From: Phoma sp. XZ068
Lineage: Eukaryota; Ascomycota; Dothideomycetes; Pleosporales; Didymellaceae
Assembly (NCBI GenBank): GCA_004835665.1
Contig: RBKR01000021.1
Location: 868,001-932,000, forward strand
Length of the DNA: 64,000 bases
Direction: 5' to 3'
The position numbers were made by a program, and so were the translations under genes. Positions 12,374 to 24,107 of this stretch are shown here, in pieces. Below the pieces are notes generated by a model. It worked only from the letters and a program-made list of their open reading frames with translations. It was not told the DNA's origin and did no database searches. Every line of letters begins with the position of its first letter. Positions within the stretch are counted from its first letter, which is position 1.

Positions 12374-13117
12374 GTTTGTGACCACTTCGTTCAATAAGTC
12401 ATGACTAGTACCTGGCAGAGCCTTGCGCGAATACACAATATTAAATATGACTTACCATTGTAATAGCTCGGCCTTGGTTCTAAGTTAAGAACAACAGGAG
12501 GTCTCCGCTGAATAGTCCTTCAAAAAGCAGTGATTTTTAATGTCAGTTGGCTTTAATCCATGCATTAGGTCCGCCTCTGGCTGCCTAGCGAGCATTGCGA
12601 ACCTATGTAACTAACATTGGTGGTACCAGAAATGAATTCGAACAGACTCTGCACACAACTGCTGGTAGTCGGGTTCAAGATATGGTTCCTGTCCCTTGCA
12701 AGGTCGACAAGCGCAAGCACGAGACATAGTCTTGCCGTATAGAACACATTATGCTGCTTATAGACGCTGTGCATCGCGTTCGTGGGCAGCAAAGATAACA
12801 TTGTAGTCGTTCATTCCAGTCTTGGAGACCTACGTTGAGGAAGTCGTCTCGTCAGAGTGAGACGTATGAGGACCGGCAACGTCGAACCTGGTTTCAATAG
12901 CATTTACATATTTTGATAATATTGCAGGCTCTATATGTGCTGGCCTGACTGCTCCGCATAATCTATTCTGAAGTCGACTTGCGTCTGGCTCTTTTCTCCC
13001 TGCTGTTTGGCGTTTTTTATTTAAATCGAGCGAGTGTCGAGCTCTGTCCCCCCGGAAAGCCAGCACACAGGCCATTTCACACTTCGCAGAGTAATGAGCC
13101 TTGTTTTGGTGCACTTC

Positions 13118-14847
13118 TTAAGAAACAACCGACAAAGCTCCTAATGTGGTGTTTGCACACAAGTTATCGTACCTCCCAGGTTTTGCAAAGGTTACCCTAG
13201 GCTGATTGCCGATAGCAATTTCTACCAAGCTCTCCGTTCTTGCATCAAATTGTGGCCACCCAAGATTGGTCAGACCATTCTTAGGATCTTCAACGAAAGC
13301 GCCGAGTGCTTGCTGGAAGATCCTGACTGTACTTTTCTGCGCTGGCGTCTGCGGAAGATCACTAGCATCCTCTGAGCCTCCGAGGATCATGTGCAACTCG
13401 GTTCCATGGTAAGCGCCGCTCGTAGGATATAAGCGGGTGTTATTCCAATCGCCAAAGTAACGATAGACCCACGCCGGAACATTGGCATTGACGCGCAGTT
13501 GTGCTTCGTAGGCAATTGGACATACGAACGACTCAAGCAAGAGCTGTGCCCCCTGCTCTTGGGTCACATTGCGGCCTTGAGCAAAAGATGGGATAACATA
13601 GTACCCTTGTTCAAAGTTGTTGTATCCTTGAAGGTAGGGAAGCTTCGCGAAGCTTCCAGAGGCGGATAAAGACAGATAATCAGCGAACAAAGTGTGATTG
13701 TCGACCATGGGGTAGAATGGTGGAGTCGAGCGGACTGGGCTCCCACCTGGGCTGGGAGCGATCTTGGAAGCGGCTGCAGAGATTATCTCAAAGGGTAGCT
13801 CGCGCATGCAGCTGATGGTATCGGATGAAGACGAATTTCCGCAGCCGAGTGAAGTAGACAGCGTAAACCAGTTGGATAGCTGTTTTTGTGGAGTGTTCAT
13901 TGGAAAGCTGAAGGCATTCCCAGAAGTGGACACCAAGCCGTGCACAATGGGGTTCTGGCTGTACGCGTAGGACCACCAATCCACCGCTACTCCCCCGGAG
14001 GATTGTCCACCGATAACAATATGTTTTGGATTGCCCCCAAAATTTCTGATATTCATCTGGATCCATTCTACCGCGAATCGCTGGTCAAGCAAGCCAAGAT
14101 TGCTGTCGATGCCAGGACCACCTGGAAATCCAAAGACATTCAAACGATAGTTCACTGAGATGACAATTATGTCTTCCGCATCAGCAAGGTATTGTCCGTT
14201 GGCAAACGGCGTGTTGGTATTGCCGCCAGCAAAACCTAAACATAGCAGTCAGAGACGACTGGGGAGGGTAGCAGAGTCGCACGTGAGAAGACAAAATTAT
14301 AGACTTACGTCCTCCATGAAATAACACGAAGACAGGCTTATCGGCCCTGTAAGACTTCGTTGTCGGCTTGGACCAAATATTCAACGTGAGGCAGTCCTCG
14401 CTCCGCTGCGTGCCAGCAGAGGCGGTGAAGTACGCCAGTATTCTCCGAGCTTGGTCGGTAAATCCTGGAAATGCAGGCTGAACAGCCGGCTGTGAAGGGC
14501 AATCGCTGTGGTTGGTTAGACAGCAACTGATCCAAACGCACTACGTACGCACTATCCCTACAGACCAAGATTAGACTGGGCACAGTTTATTGCAATCTAG
14601 TACATACAAATTTCTCTGCAATATATGGACCGGCGGCTCTATATCTCTGAGGCGCTGCGAAGCGCAAGTCTCCAAGTGGTGGCTGCGCATACGGTACTCC
14701 TAGATACTCCCAAACTGCTTTAACCTTCGTTGAACGATGACCAGTTATAATCCCGTTCTCTGTCTCAACAGTCTCGAATGATGTGTTCGCAACTGCAAGT
14801 ACCAAGTTCAAGGCACAAAGACCGGTTGCAATTGCAGTTGTGCGCAT
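13118..14847 (-). CDS. Secreted type-B carboxylesterase/lipase
   Basis: An alpha/beta-hydrolase that cleaves carboxylic esters, probably outside the cell. Exons 14847-14608, 14489-14309 and 14235-13118 join in frame to 512 residues, a usual length for fungal carboxylesterases. A signal peptide covers about residues 1-20 (LCALNLVLAVANT). Family hallmarks are the GVPYAQPPLGDLRF motif, the SEDCLTLNIW motif, the oxyanion-hole HGGRFAGG motif (restored across intron 2), and the nucleophile elbow GGQSSGG with Ser219. The triad acid is probably in the PMVDNHTLFADY region, and the triad histidine is in the GAYHGTELH segment. The acceptor of intron 1 (118 bases) is chosen to keep frame: an AG 14 bases upstream would add the conserved DCPSQ but would shift the frame. 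The first exon border is therefore less certain than the rest. Confidence 0.9.
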
Positions 14848-15669
14848 CTTGCTCCTGCTGCAGCCGCCTAGAATTGAGCGAAAAAGGAGGCACGGATGGC
14901 GACACTCGAATAATGTAGATATGCCGCTTATCTACTGGAGCAGACACTATTACTTTATGTTTCATGTTCATGCCATATCTGGCAAACGGAGATTGTTCCT
15001 AATTTGTACTAAGCGCCTCGTAAACCATGCTGAGTTCAGGGGTGTGTTGCCCTTTCAAAATGAGCGTCAGCGGGACCTGGATGATGATCTTGATGAGGTT
15101 TGCCAGCACGGGCTTGCATTAAGTGCGATCGATGCAGGTCAGCGAGTCCTGAAGGTAGGCTGACAAAGTTATTGTATTCATGAGATCTCAGCGCGTCAAA
15201 AGCTCCGCCAAACCGGCGTTCGAGGCGCTGTGGTGTCTTCAGAACAGGCGAGGCCGCAATCAGGCAGTGCTGGGATCGAAATTGCTTGCTTACTTGGCCA
15301 ACAATAGGCCTTATTGCTTCTTGTTGTTGAATTGGCGAGTGCTTTGGCAGCCTTCTTTGATAGCCCTGCTTCAGCAGAGTAGACTATCTGCAATTCTACT
15401 GGGGCCGGTTAACGAAGAAGGGGTTCCGGCGGATCTGAGCATCCGAGAGCCAAGAGTCCAAGCGGCATGCTCCTGCCATACTGATCATTTTTGTTAATCA
15501 AGATGTGGTACGGCTGTCATCATGAGTACCTCGAAACAGTCATGGTATTGGCCATATTATTCTTGGTGGTACACTCAATTGTCACACCTGACTTGGCAGG
15601 CTGGGTATAATTAAGATACACACCCTAGCCACGTTCAATGTCTCTTGCAGAGTCTGGCCTCTGATTACA
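14848..15669. other. Divergent intergenic region between the esterase and the pepsin-like relic
   Basis: It must hold the promoters of the minus-strand esterase and the plus-strand gene at 15670. The open frames 14783-15163 and 15180-15497 (+) have no protein-like features. Confidence 0.45.
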
Positions 15670-17312
15670 ATGCTGCAGAAGTTTTTCACTCTCTTGCTTG
15701 CTGCCATTTACTTGATTTGGGCTTCACAAGTTTCAGCATGTGTCCCGCTGGCGATAGATCTACCTTTCAAAGATGCTCCGCTGAACAACGCGGCTAAAGC
15801 ACGTGGCATATCCTTCGGAATTGGCCCATCCAACGTGCAGCAAATGCCCGTTTTATCAAGACCGTGGGCAATACAACATCTCATCTATCTTGAGCTAAAT
15901 TTGATTCCAGCGCTTCAAATGATACATACGTCTACAGTGTAGACAGGCAGTGCTCGAGAGTGTGCGCAACGTTTCGAGGTGGACCTTACAGTCGGGAACT
16001 TTCTGAACCTGCAAACGAGTGTCAACCTATGAGACGTGCCCACGACGATATCAAAGCAAATTGGACAACCAACGTTATCACTTTGAGTGATCAATTATCG
16101 CTACAAGAATACGAGTTTGGTGTCCGCAGTGGAGCGACCATAGATTATACTTATCAAGGGGAGATTGGATTAGGCATTGTTTCCAGATTTCTGACCAGTC
16201 TTAAAGACTCAAAAAAATCTCATTAAGATGATACTCATTCTTTTGGGGATCTACTATACCAAATCGCTATCGTAACGGTTCAATCACATTCGGAGGCTAC
16301 GAGATAACTCCTCAAGCACAACAACAACGTTTACAAGGGGCAATGGAAATGTATCCAAGGCATGATGGTAGAGCTTACTCAATTAACATTGCTCAGCGAA
16401 GATGGCATGACGTCTGATCTCCTGGCTGGAGGGGATCGCCTGCGTGTTTGCGTCTCGCCGTCTGGACGCCACGTCCTCCGCTTACCGAAGTCGTTTGGGG
16501 ACAAATCTATAACAACTCTGGGCGTCGTAAGCCTTAACGCTAATAACAGTAACTATGACCCCGACTTCTATTACCGCAGCACGCCTATCGAGCATAGGGG
16601 CGCGTACGCTGAAATCGCCTCCTGTTTAGACCGTGCTAACCTATTCGGCACATTCCATGGCAGCGTATCAGTTACTCTGAATGACGAGTGCACGATCAAA
16701 TTTCTTCATGAAGAGATTCTTATTGACGAATCATATATCGATGTGAGAGGCCTGGTGCAACGCAACGAAATACGAACCAATGTCGCCGCTGAAATAATGC
16801 CTGATGGGTCCGAACATATGCCCCAAATCGGTGGCCTCTTCTTCTCTTCTGCATACCTCATGGTCAATCCCGACGCGAACGAGTTCAGAATCTCCCGAGT
16901 GCAGTCAAATTCAACGACACAAAATCTCATTACCATCGACACTGTAAATCAATGTCATGATCAAGTCCACGAAGTGACATTGTCAATCTTTGAGTCAACC
17001 TCTGGAAGCAAACATTTGGCAACAGCTGAGATTTCAGGAATTATAGTCAGCATCGTAGCTGGCCTTGCGCTCCTGATGGGAGTCGCATTTGGGCTTTGGC
17101 AAGGAAGACGTAAATCTCCTCCGCATGAGAGTTTGGCCATGGTCGCAAGCCTAGATCCAACACATGTTGTCGAAAAGGATGGACGCATTATGTGTGAGAT
17201 GCATGATGGTGAGCATGTTCAGGAAGCAGACTTCACGACACTGCAGTGCGTAGCGGAGCTAGAAGGTGACCAGCAACCAGCTAACATTTCTGCACACCAG
17301 CAAACCCTTTAA
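15670..17312 (+). pseudogene. Decayed pepsin-like (A1 family-related) membrane protein
   Basis: Protein-like segments in three frames line up with the layout of fungal pepsin-like surface proteins. They are: a signal peptide and SFGIGPSNVQQMPVLSRPWA (from 15670); NDTYVYSV, CATFRGGPY and GEIGLGIVSRFLTSLKD (about 15915-16220); SFFWGSTIPNRYRNGSITFGGYE (about 16236-16305); and a long C-terminal part (16362-17312) with one transmembrane helix (IIVSIVAGLALLMGVAFGL) and a basic stop-transfer WQGRRK. The first change of frame could be an intron ending at TTCCAG (about 15911). The next two (in the A-run near 16210-16217, and near 16385-16400) have no splice sites, and a TGA sits between them. No DTG catalytic motif is visible in the N-terminal part, so the ancestor was probably already a non-catalytic member. 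Unrecognised introns are the alternative. Confidence 0.55.
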
Positions 17313-17913
17313 GGCGCTTGTGGAATGGCTTTTAAAAAGGGTCCTCTGTTTTGTTGTTGTTTCTGCTTTTGTAATGAAAGTATTGATTGAACATTGAGTA
17401 TGATTGATACATACGACCACAGGACGTTGGAAACAATGCTTCCCGTTCGCCCAGCCCTATTCAAGCAACGTAACAGCCGATTGCTAGTTAGGTAGGTAAC
17501 CACTAGTGACTCACTTCCCCTCAACGACTTTGCAGATTCAACTGGGTTTTGTTACATGCCTTGGGCCTTCCTGCACATGCGGAATCGAAGGTTAGGGTTA
17601 GCGACTAAGTCATTGTATGCGAGCTCTGTGAAGAGGCTGCTACCTCTTTGTTCATGCCTCACTAGTTTTAAATGTATTTATCTCACGTAGCAGTTGTCAA
17701 CTTTTTTGACATGATTTCATCTTATTTTAGAATTAGAAAAGCCATAAAGGAAGCGCGCGGTTTTGCGACCAACTTCTACATAGCTTATGCAACATTGAGA
17801 CGCTGATTCCCTCTCCGACTTGTGAACTCCTGATTAGGAGACTATGAAGGCTGCATATATTATACATTAAGATCTATAACCCTCTCCATATGACAGGTGC
17901 TGCCTACACTAAT
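17313..17913. other. Convergent intergenic region
   Basis: It lies between the 3' ends of two facing genes. I see no reading frame of interest and no clear repeat. Confidence 0.5.
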
Positions 17914-19435
17914 CTAAGCAAGGCCGCAGTAGTCATTCTTCTGCGGTCTGACGTAGACGTTCCTCCACTGAGTGGTTCCCAAACCGTAGTTGTCGCGTCT
18001 GAAATATCCCGTGCTAGTCCTTGAGTACAAGACCACTGTACCAGATTGCCAACTACCACTTGCTGGAGCCTGCTGAGGCTGAGCCTTGTTCGACCAGCAT
18101 GAGTTCAATTGCAATCCGACCCTGGACCCTCCTAGCGCCTGGAAGTATGATGGGCTTTTCGAGACAGTGCCACCCGCTGGGGTTTGTTTCCAGCCGAGCG
18201 TTGCGAGGTAGCCGCTGGAATCACCAACCTCTAAAAAGTACGACTGACCCTGCGTGGCTTCCTGGTAATACTCGAAGGAGATTTCGTATATGGTATAGGG
18301 GATAGTCGGGAACCGGAGTACAGTCGAAATACCGTAGTTGGGGTTCGTACCGCTGAGGGTCTGGGTAAACAGATTCGCCTGGGCCGTAGTCCTTGTGTCG
18401 GCTGGTTGACTGACACTGTAGATTTGCGTTTTTGTAAGATCGAGCGGCTGCTCGGTAACCAGGCGGCCAGTCCAGACCCAAGACGCTGTAGATGCGGTGT
18501 TGAGTTGGTTCTTCATATAACAAGTACCAGACGAGTATGAAACGTCGATGCAGCCTGTCGTAGAATCGCAAGTGTCCATGCAGGCTTCGAAAGTGGGGGT
18601 CTGGAGCGAGGAGAGATCGCCGCCGAAGTAGTCAGTGCTGCACATGATAGTATATGAACCCCCATTTTTAGCAGTGTACGTTTTTTTGTCGTCTTTGTTA
18701 TTGTCGCAGGAAAGACCAGGCACATACGGTTGAGCATTAACCAGAGTAGCTGTCCAGACTTGCGCGGCATCCATAGCGGTAGCTACGGTGTGCTTAAGGT
18801 AGCACGCTCCGTTGACGTAGCTAGAAAACATCTCATTAGCGTTGCTATCTGTAGAAACTGCCCTATTGCACTTACGATACATCCACACATTGGTTAGTTG
18901 TAGCGCAAGTTTCAATGCAAGCCTCAAAAGTTTTGGTGTTGGTCGCACTCAGGTCATTGCCGTAGTAGTCCTTCCCGCAAGTGATCTTGAAGTCGCCCTT
19001 TGACGTTGTGTACTTTGTGCCGTCACTTGAGCCAACTGAGTTGCACGTCAAGCCTGTTTTAAAAGATGTCCTTTTGGCAGACCAGACGCCAGTATTAGAA
19101 AGCGCAGTCGTTATCTCGCTTTTAAGGTAGCACGTAGTGCCACCGTACGCAATTGAAATACACTGGGAGTTAGCGCTGCAAGCCTCTAAACAGCCCTCAA
19201 AAGAGTCTGTCTGGAGTGAGCTAAGATCACCGCCATAGTAGTCCATCCCGCAAATGACTTGGAAAATGTTGCTTGCATCTTCATTGTTAGCCGGTGACCA
19301 TGTGAAGGTCGTGCCCTGAGCTTGGTCAAGACACGATGGGACATTGGTTTGTGATGTGAGACTCTGTGGTAGAGCCGCGCCATGCACTAAAGCCGCCATG
19401 GCCATAACCGACACAGCAAACGAAGGGAAAGCCAT
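17914..19435 (-). CDS. Secreted protein with three PAN/Apple modules and a C-terminal beta-sandwich-like domain
   Basis: Exons 19435-18876 and 18820-17914 join across a 55-base intron (GTAAGT...TTCTAG) to 488 residues. A signal peptide (about 1-19, ending VHGAALP) is followed by three clearly related modules at about residues 55-110, 150-205 and 240-295. Each has the order C-x2-DYYGGDLSS-x-TxTFExCxxxC-x5-C-ISYG-x3-CYLK. This is the PAN_4/Apple pattern of carbohydrate- or protein-binding modules. The last 170 residues are rich in aromatic residues and Ser/Thr/Gly (for example YEISFEYYQEATQGQSYF), have few cysteines, and look like a lectin- or CBM-type beta-sandwich. Intron 1 splits the second module. 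It is probably an extracellular or wall-associated adhesin or glycan-binding protein; no catalytic residues are evident. Confidence 0.85.
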
Positions 19436-20466
19436 GATAACTCAAGCTAGAAAAGAGTGACAAGAGGCAAGATCAAACAAAAGAGGGAACGAGACTCGAA
19501 TAGGCTCTGAAGGTGTATTCCATAAAAAGCGGTGGTCATCTTATACTGAGACCAAATCGCTCTTTGCTTTTCCGACTCATCATGCCCACAAGCTATGGCG
19601 CGAAGGTTTCGTACTCATCTCGGCGGACGCGAAGTACAGCTCACTCGTAGTGCGCCACGGCACGTACTGTACGATATTGAGGCTGGAGGTCAGCCACGTG
19701 CTAGTACACAATACGTAAAGGTAAGGTGCAGTTGATGGTCTGAGTGTTGACTAACGCAGGGAAAATGACGGGTGGAGACTGGGCTCCAATTTAGCGAGCC
19801 AACCCTTAGTCAGGCAACCCCCTTTACACAAAGCGGACCCCACAAAATGCTCTCGACATCAACAAAAGTGAGGAGAAGCACTGATCTCCATGTATTTTTG
19901 AGATTTGATCCTCAAGCTCCTTTGGAAAGGAAAGAGTATTCAGGTGGTCGGACCGCATTGAAACTGCTGTGGGGTTGCTTTCTGAGCTCTTTGAAGCCTT
20001 TAGGTGTTAGAAAAGATGACTACCTGGATTATTTCAATTATACCATGCCCTGTCGTTTTTGATCGTGCCTGTGACAAGAGAAGCCGAGCACTGCCATAGT
20101 TTGCCAAGTGAGTCAACGCGTACGGAGCAGGCGCATGGCGCTAGGCGGCAAAACATGCTATGATTTAGCTACGTCTTTAGTTAAATCTAGGCCTTGCAGA
20201 ACTTACCACTGCTGCTTTGGTTCTCGAACCCATTTGTAGGCCAGCGCCCTCTCTAAACAGGCAGGGCGAACAAAGCCACTGTCAGTGACTGTCTCAACAT
20301 GACCGGCGTTGCTTGCTGCCATCAGGCTACTAGTGGTACCTCCGCCGCAGAAAAGTCAAAGCGGCTCCTAGGTTGGCTTCAAAATTCACTTGCTGGGGCT
20401 TTAGCAGGGGGAATCTCTTAGATTCCAAAGGCAGGAGGAGACAGAGACTTGATTTATTGATAAGAC
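19436..20466. other. Intergenic, promoter side of the triple-PAN gene
   Basis: It includes a TATA candidate at 19540-19545. Sequence from about 19750 to 20460 may be the eroded upstream part of the membrane protein remnant at 20467, but I could not find recognisable segments. Confidence 0.35.
19540..19545 (-). promoter_or_regulatory. TATA-box candidate for the triple-PAN gene
   Basis: TATAAG on the minus strand lies about 105 bases before the ATG at 19435. Confidence 0.4.
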
Positions 20467-20880
20467 TTGAAAGAACGCTTGTCGGACATGGATACCTCTA
20501 AAGTCACACCATTCAGGTTCGTGCACACGGAATCTGGGTTTGGCAACGGGACCAATTCGACATCTATGCCCGTCTCCATAGTAGTTCTTCTTCTATACTG
20601 TACAGTCAATGTTACCTACATTGTATACATACTTCTCATTGGCTCAGTCTCCACCGCGTGGAACTCTGGAATTGGATTGATTACTCTTGCCGTGCAATCA
20701 AAGAAACCAGATCACCTAGGATATACATCGGTGGGCACGGAATCTGCATTTGATGCGGAGGCTGTTACCAGCCCGAGTTGGAAAGCCTCAAAAGTGCGCT
20801 CTGGGCAGGCCACGGCTACAAAACGCCATATATCCATTTGCAAGGAAACTTCCCAGGTTCGACTGCATCAGTCCATGTAG
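20467..20880 (+). pseudogene. C-terminal fragment of a fungal multi-pass membrane protein
   Basis: This 137-codon frame has a hydrophobic segment (VSIVVLLLYCTVNVTYIVYI) followed by SVSTAWNSGIGLITLAVQSK. That resembles the last transmembrane helix and the (S)SAWDSxxELTALAMxS motif near the C-terminus of a widespread family of uncharacterised fungal membrane proteins with large ectodomains. I recognise the family only by this motif. The several hundred upstream residues expected for it are absent or unreadable in 19436-20466, so a truncated relic is the best reading. Confidence 0.4.
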
Positions 20881-21624
20881 ACGCCACACAGCAAGTCCAA
20901 CAACTATGACGTCAATTACCTAGGTATCTAGGTATGGTACGTACGCTCAACCGTCTTTTTAAAATATGTCCTAGGCTCCAAAGCCCACTACTAAAATTTG
21001 CAGAACTGAGGGTGCATAGTCCTGGCTCAGAGCTAAGTCTCAGAGCGCACAATTTCCGCGACTGATTGTTGCAGATTGGATTAGAGCGAGGCTATGTAAT
21101 TATTGGCAGTATAATCGCCGACGGGACCACACCTCTGTTATTCTTATTCTGCCGTAGTAAAGACCCAATGCTGCCAGGCCACTAAAACTAGTGCAATTAG
21201 ATTGAGATGTTGCATATTGCCGCGTTTTGGGCACTGTACTCGACAGTGTCAGAACATATGACTGCCTAGGTAAGCAATCTTTTCCAGGCAAGTATCAAGA
21301 CCGCCTGCACCAAGGCTGTTATTTTCGGCGGCATCCTCTTGCATAATTGTAGGAATTGCAAGGAGGTACATGCCCTACTAGCGAATACCCGCTATTGTAT
21401 GTTTTTGTCTTTTTGATGTTAGAATTTTGCCCCTGTCTTTTCAGTTTATACCCAAGGGGCCTAGATAGAACTGGCAGAGCAGGGCGAGGTAGCAAATCGA
21501 CACCAAGTGAATCTCGAATGGTGGCATTAAACTGTCTGGGAACGACTCGTCCACCTTTCGAGGCCTGGGCCGCTTTTTTGTTTTCTGATATAGCTGTAAC
21601 ATGGATGGGACATCTAGAGCTGGC
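20881..21624. other. Intergenic, nothing recognised
   Basis: No convincing reading frame. Frames around 21356-21808 on the plus strand overlap the 2EXR-like gene in antisense and lack protein-like features. Confidence 0.5.
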
Positions 21625-22549
21625 TCAATTCTGCGCAAAGCAGCCTTTTGAGTCAGACCCCCAGTTTACACCTCCTTTCTTGAGTCCCTTCATAGTGTTG
21701 AGTATCTCCTCGATCACTTTGTCAGAATTGACTAGGTTATTCGCCGTCCACGCAGTTGAAGCATCAGGCAATTCTGATAAGGCTTTGGTGTTGTTGATTC
21801 GTTTGTAGGACCATTTGACATTTGAAAAAGACGCTGGCGTTGAAGAGACGGCTGTTGACGCGGGTTGACCAAGCCAGCGCAGGTCGAGGAAACGAATCTG
21901 GTCTCTTCGATGTTGTAGTGTAGCACAGATGAAGGCAAAGAAGGTCTCTACGTTCTGGTGCTGGAAAGAGAAGGTAGGAATGCTGTATAGGAGGTCAATC
22001 GCCTCAGTATAGCTATGCGGCTCTTCGTTAGACCCCAAACACCTCACCTTACTAACTGACCACTTACATGATGCGACAAGAGCACAGCATACCGATGACT
22101 CCCAGTCCCCACTCATCTCGCTGTTTCTCGAATGAGATTTTGAAGGCACTCGCGCGCCCGCGGCCGGAGCCTGTACTTCGCCAGCATATTTCTATCACAC
22201 CGTCGTCCCTACCAAGCTGACGATTGGTGCTACCAAGAATGACATACCGCCAGATCTCTTCGCGAAGTTCTGCGGGCAGTCTCACCAATGGACTCTGTGA
22301 TTGCTCGAGCGTGCGTTGGGGCACTGCTTTTCCAAACCACTTCACCTTCCCTGGCATTTGAGGTGCAGACGCATCAAGTGGCAGCGTCAGCCTCCTCTTT
22401 CGTTTAACTACCTTTGGTGGAATCAGGTCGGAGGTGCTATGTGAAGGGCGTCTGGCAGGGGCGGGTTGAAGTAGGAATGTAGCCAGGGACACTGGTGCGT
22501 TGCCAAGGTTGTCCATAGCCTGCAAAACCCCGTGGATTGTGCTTGCCAT
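21625..22549 (-). CDS. 2EXR/F-box-like (DUF7730-type) protein
   Basis: Exons 22549-22068 and 22012-21625 join across a 55-base intron (GTAAGT...GCATAG) to 289 residues. The centre carries the motif SPLVRLPAELREEIWRYVIL (about residues 86-105), typical of the fungal 2EXR/DUF7730 proteins that begin with a degenerate F-box-like helix. The motif MLCSCRIIYTEAIDLLYS, read across the intron, is the equally typical second hallmark (LLRTCRxIYxEAxxLLY). A basic, Pro/Lys-rich segment precedes the domain (around KRKRR, residue 50). Such proteins are numerous in Dothideomycetes; a ubiquitin-ligase adaptor role is often assumed but not shown. No signal peptide is seen. Confidence 0.8.
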
Positions 22550-24107
22550 GGTCTCGGGTGCTCTTCTATGTTCGTCTACAGTTATTGATATGAGGTGCGA
22601 GGAAAGGTGGAGAAAGATGCATGATCACCGAAGCTCAACATGCGGAGCAAGAGCCACGTGCAACGCGCTCGTAATGCTGACATACGAGTGGCGTTCTCCG
22701 CGACGCAACCAATCAAGTCCCGCCTCTGCGCGCATATCCTAGACTGAGTGAAAACTACAGTGAACGACCACATCCCTGCATTGAATTTGCTTAACTTTTG
22801 CCTTATGGCCCTATAAATGGAGGCGAGAATGAGCCTCCAACTGGGTCCATGTAATCGAACGAGTTTAGGGAATCAAAGCCTGAAGGTTAGGCAGCGTGGT
22901 CCCCAGCATCATGTGCCGTGAGGCTGTGCCATAAGGCTTGTACTAAATATAGGAAAACACTTTGCAAACAAAATCCTTCTCCAAAGAGTATGTAGTGTCT
23001 GAAGGAAGCTAGTAGACTTCTGCAGGTGAACATCATGGAGATGTTATCTGACGGTGCTACCGCTTTTGCAGCAGGATCCATGATCTCTAAATTTACGCAG
23101 TCAAACTTATAGGCGTAAAGTGAAGGTACTCTCCGGTCATTAGGACAGCTACGATGCACATGGTTTTGTGTCCCGCTTCCCAGTGCATCTTTTCACATAA
23201 TTAACTTTGCAGGGTTGGTGCCGGTGAACCGAAAGTGAGAGAGTATCGATGCTGGTACGACCGTCCCCGAACACTCTACACTAACAAGGAAGCATAGTTG
23301 CTAACCTCTTAATAGGGTCGATATAAGCGAGGCTAAGAACAAAATTGAAGGAGCCATGGTTTCTCAACGCGACAAGAGGATGCACTGGGTGCTGCGACGC
23401 AACGCGTGTCAAATGACGTCACCATGGGACTTCAAGAAGCAACGCAAAGGTTGTCGCTTTGAACATCCACTTTGAATGGGACGGGCCGCGTACGTGGCAC
23501 CACTTAAGGACCCTAACCACGCATAGTGCGATGACCGTCTTTTATGTAAAATCACTGCGGGGATATATGGTGTCGTCCTCTCTGATAGGTTGCACCAACT
23601 GGGGTAAGGTTGAAAGCAACCACGAACCCTGCCTCTCAAACAAGTCTGAGGGCTTCTTGTGGACATGCAAAGAGTTAGAGTCAATGCGAGGGCTGCCAGC
23701 CTTCGCTTTACCCTATCTCAAGGAGCCACACCTCGCAGATGATGGCACGACTATCCTGCATGTATCCTGTTATGACCGACCATGGGCGCTGATCATAGCC
23801 AGATCGAGGCACCTCAAAGCTTAACAGAGCTTGAGAAGCTTGATTCCAACCTTGTCCAATAATTCCGATGATTAATGCTACTTTTTCCGACTAGTCCATG
23901 ACCGCAGCGAGTAGTCGCTCTTTGGGCGAGCAGGTGTCTTTATGATAGCTGCCGATACACTTCGGCCGTGACTAGAGCGAGATATAAGTACTGATCTTTC
24001 CCCTTCTTTGAGCTGCCAAAAACCAAGTCACAGGTTAGTCTACAACTGTCCCCAACTTCTCCATTCTAACCTCCACAACCCAGCTGCAGCCCTCTAGCAT
24101 TGCGAAT
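22550..24107. other. 1.5-kb intergenic stretch
   Basis: Only short frames are present (for example 23459-23824, +, 121 codons, no motif). The right end holds the promoter of the aspartic protease, with a TATA candidate at 23983-23988. Confidence 0.45.
23983..23988 (+). promoter_or_regulatory. TATA-box candidate for the aspartic protease gene
   Basis: TATAAG lies 120 bases before the ATG at 24108, followed by a C/T-rich leader, which is usual for fungal promoters. Confidence 0.45.

Larger units (their letters stand above)
9950..13117. other. 3.2-kb region with gene relics but no intact gene
   Basis: Apart from the relic described at 10979-11527 and the orphan frame at 12023-12373, no reading frame is convincing. 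The stretch 11850-12600 is relatively AT-rich, which would fit decayed repeats, but I see no terminal repeats, target-site duplications or transposase motifs. Confidence 0.4.

Noticed and set aside
14490..14607. Alternative acceptor for intron 1 of the carboxylesterase that keeps the DCPSQ motif
   Set aside because: Using the AG 14 bases upstream shifts the frame against exon 2; no micro-exon with proper splice sites repairs it, so the in-frame acceptor ending at 14490 was chosen.
23459..23824. 121-codon frame (+) in the gap before the aspartic protease
   Set aside because: Composition is not protein-like beyond chance, there is no motif, and antisense frames of similar length overlap it.
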